DNA from: Stichopus chloronotus
Lineage: Eukaryota; Echinodermata; Holothuroidea; Aspidochirotida; Stichopodidae
Length of the DNA stretch: 64,000 nucleotides
NCBI GenBank assembly: GCA_021234535.1
Contig: CM037842.1
Location: forward strand, 26,659,106 to 26,723,105
Direction of reading: 5' to 3'
Shown in pieces: positions 62,801-64,000 of this stretch. The notes beneath the pieces are model-generated. The model saw only the letters and a list, made by a program, of their open reading frames with translations, made no database searches and was not told the origin of the DNA. How positions within the stretch are numbered: position 1 is the stretch's first letter; each line of letters begins with the position of its first letter. The position numbers were made by a program, and so were the translations under genes.

Positions 62801-64000
62801 GACGATTTCTGTGGATTGCTTTGACTTTCAAGCACTGGGACACATACCTTGAATGAGCATACAGTGCAGTACCTGCATACTGGAAGAGACCGAGTAGGCT
62901 GACAGGTTGCAAACGTACAGTATACCCCAACACCACGCTGTATATAGTTCACATTCACTGTATACTGCACTATAAAAGCCTACAGTAGGTCTTAGCAAAA
63001 CTGGTATACAGCTGTGCATGACATTAGCAAAAAAATCAATGAAATGTGCCATGTACTTTGCAGAAGAAAGGAGGATTGTAATTAATGACTGTGAACAGTC
63101 AGTATATAATTGGTTCATTTCAACATTGCTACAGTACATTAGTGACATTAAATACAGTAAATGACGACATGAATGGAGAATCTGCAGTTACATACTGTAC
63201 AGTGCGTCACAAATGTAACTTTAAATTCTAATTTTTATCCTACACGCACAGTACTGTCCAACTGTTTTGAGAAGGTGTGGTTTGCAGACCAACAGGATAT
63301 GACCTCATTAAATTCTTCAGATACCTGTACAGTGCTGATAACTTTTTGTTTACTTTAATTTAGCTTGTAAACAAGTGTGGCGAGCAAATCCTAACATATC
63401 ACTGAAAACAATAAAGCATTCACTAGAACTGCGGCAATTAAAACTTCGCAACTAGTGTACACTTTTGTATGTGTAGTAATATAAGGTACTGTATTTTGCT
63501 CAGCTCATTCATGTATTGTGTTCTACGGGTGAAGCCATACAGTACTGTACCCTACTGTAGCTTACTTGTTAATCTTCCACACCTTACTTGTTAATCTTCC
63601 AAGCAGGTGTTGGTACAGTATGCACAGTACTGTATGTACCATTTTTTCTTTTTATCATAACATACTGTACAAAAACACCTGCGAACAATTACAGATTTGT
63701 TTCGTCTAAGATCCATATTCATGAGTCCTTCTTAATGTCTGATGATTGGTTCAGAGAGCATGAATAGTCATACTGTAGCCTAAAGGAAAAGAAGTATTGA
63801 GTAGCTACTGAGTGTAATTGAATATGCTGACATGTATACATGAATTGTAATATCTTACAGTCTGAACACAGACTGAGTTGGCATCCAGGCAGTAGCTGGC
63901 AGACGTTGGTTTTACTGTACAAATGCGGTCGAAGTTGATCTATGAGTAATACACATCTGTTGTGCGGGTTACTATACTGTATGCTGTGCACGGCATATGA
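59844..64000. other. Region upstream of the first visible LIPE exon, rich in TACTGTA/TACAGTA
   Basis: No HSL exon or other gene was recognised. The short palindromic word TACTGTAC/GTACAGTA is very frequent from about 60230 to the end. Frames up to 142 codons look like chance. Confidence 0.5.
61680..61900. mobile_element. Dispersed non-autonomous element, fuller copy with inverted ends
   Basis: The left end reads AACTAACTGATGTGGGTATT and CACAAGTGACTATACTTGCC; the right part reads GCAAGGGGTAAGTA, inverted to CTTGCCCCTTGC at 61716. The core matches 1408-1510 in the same orientation (CAGCCCGCCC, TTGCCTTTCGCC). Confidence 0.55.

Noticed and set aside
1..64000. CRISPR arrays, operons or bacterial defence systems
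   Set aside because: All tandem arrays have degenerate units without conserved repeat-spacer structure, and the genes are intron-containing animal genes.

Overview
This is a eukaryotic (animal) genomic window: AT-rich, low gene density, GT-AG introns of several kilobases, many tandem repeats and dispersed mobile-element fragments, and no operon-like gene packing. Only two genes could be identified with confidence, and both are animal families. The gene content and the abundance of short decayed transposons suggest an invertebrate deuterostome, possibly an echinoderm such as a sea cucumber. That placement is an inference from general character, not from a species-specific marker.

Layout. Positions 1-32,221 hold no gene I can recognise. 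They contain a TTAA-flanked MITE-like element (161-762, with an inverted sister at 29,342-29,943) and several degenerate minisatellites (about 2.8, 3.1-3.9, 6.6-7.3, 8.4-9.0, 23.9-24.3, 26.5-26.8, 28.6-29.0 and 31.6-31.9 kb). A plus-strand gene at 32,222-39,265 has three exons with matching splice phases. It encodes a 144-residue single death-effector-domain protein that I read as a PEA-15 homologue. Its 3' flank carries a three-copy satellite of about 190 bp. From 40.4 to 49 kb there are more tandem arrays and one weak candidate two-exon 3' gene end (44.7-45.8 kb).

The minus-strand gene at 58,867-49,392 is the 3' seven coding exons of hormone-sensitive lipase (LIPE/HSL). Together they give 651 codons with all phases consistent. 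They cover the end of the HSL N-terminal domain, the HGGG oxyanion-hole motif, the nucleophile-elbow region, a serine-rich regulatory insert and the Asp/His part of the triad. The most striking point is that the nucleophile position reads Gly-Asp-Gly-Ser-Gly-Gly instead of Gly-Asp-Ser-Ala-Gly-Gly, so the catalytic serine appears to be missing. The stop-codon end of this gene is also repeated several times in its own 3' flank. The remaining N-terminal HSL exons were not found up to 64,000 and probably lie beyond the window. Its introns hold a decayed Penelope-like retroelement (RT and GIY-YIG remnants), a third TTAA MITE, and a tandem-repeat element ending in a hairpin plus AAAA tail.

The two genes converge (tail to tail) across about 10 kb. 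PEA-15 acts in ERK and death-receptor signalling and HSL in lipid mobilisation. Nothing in the window ties them functionally.
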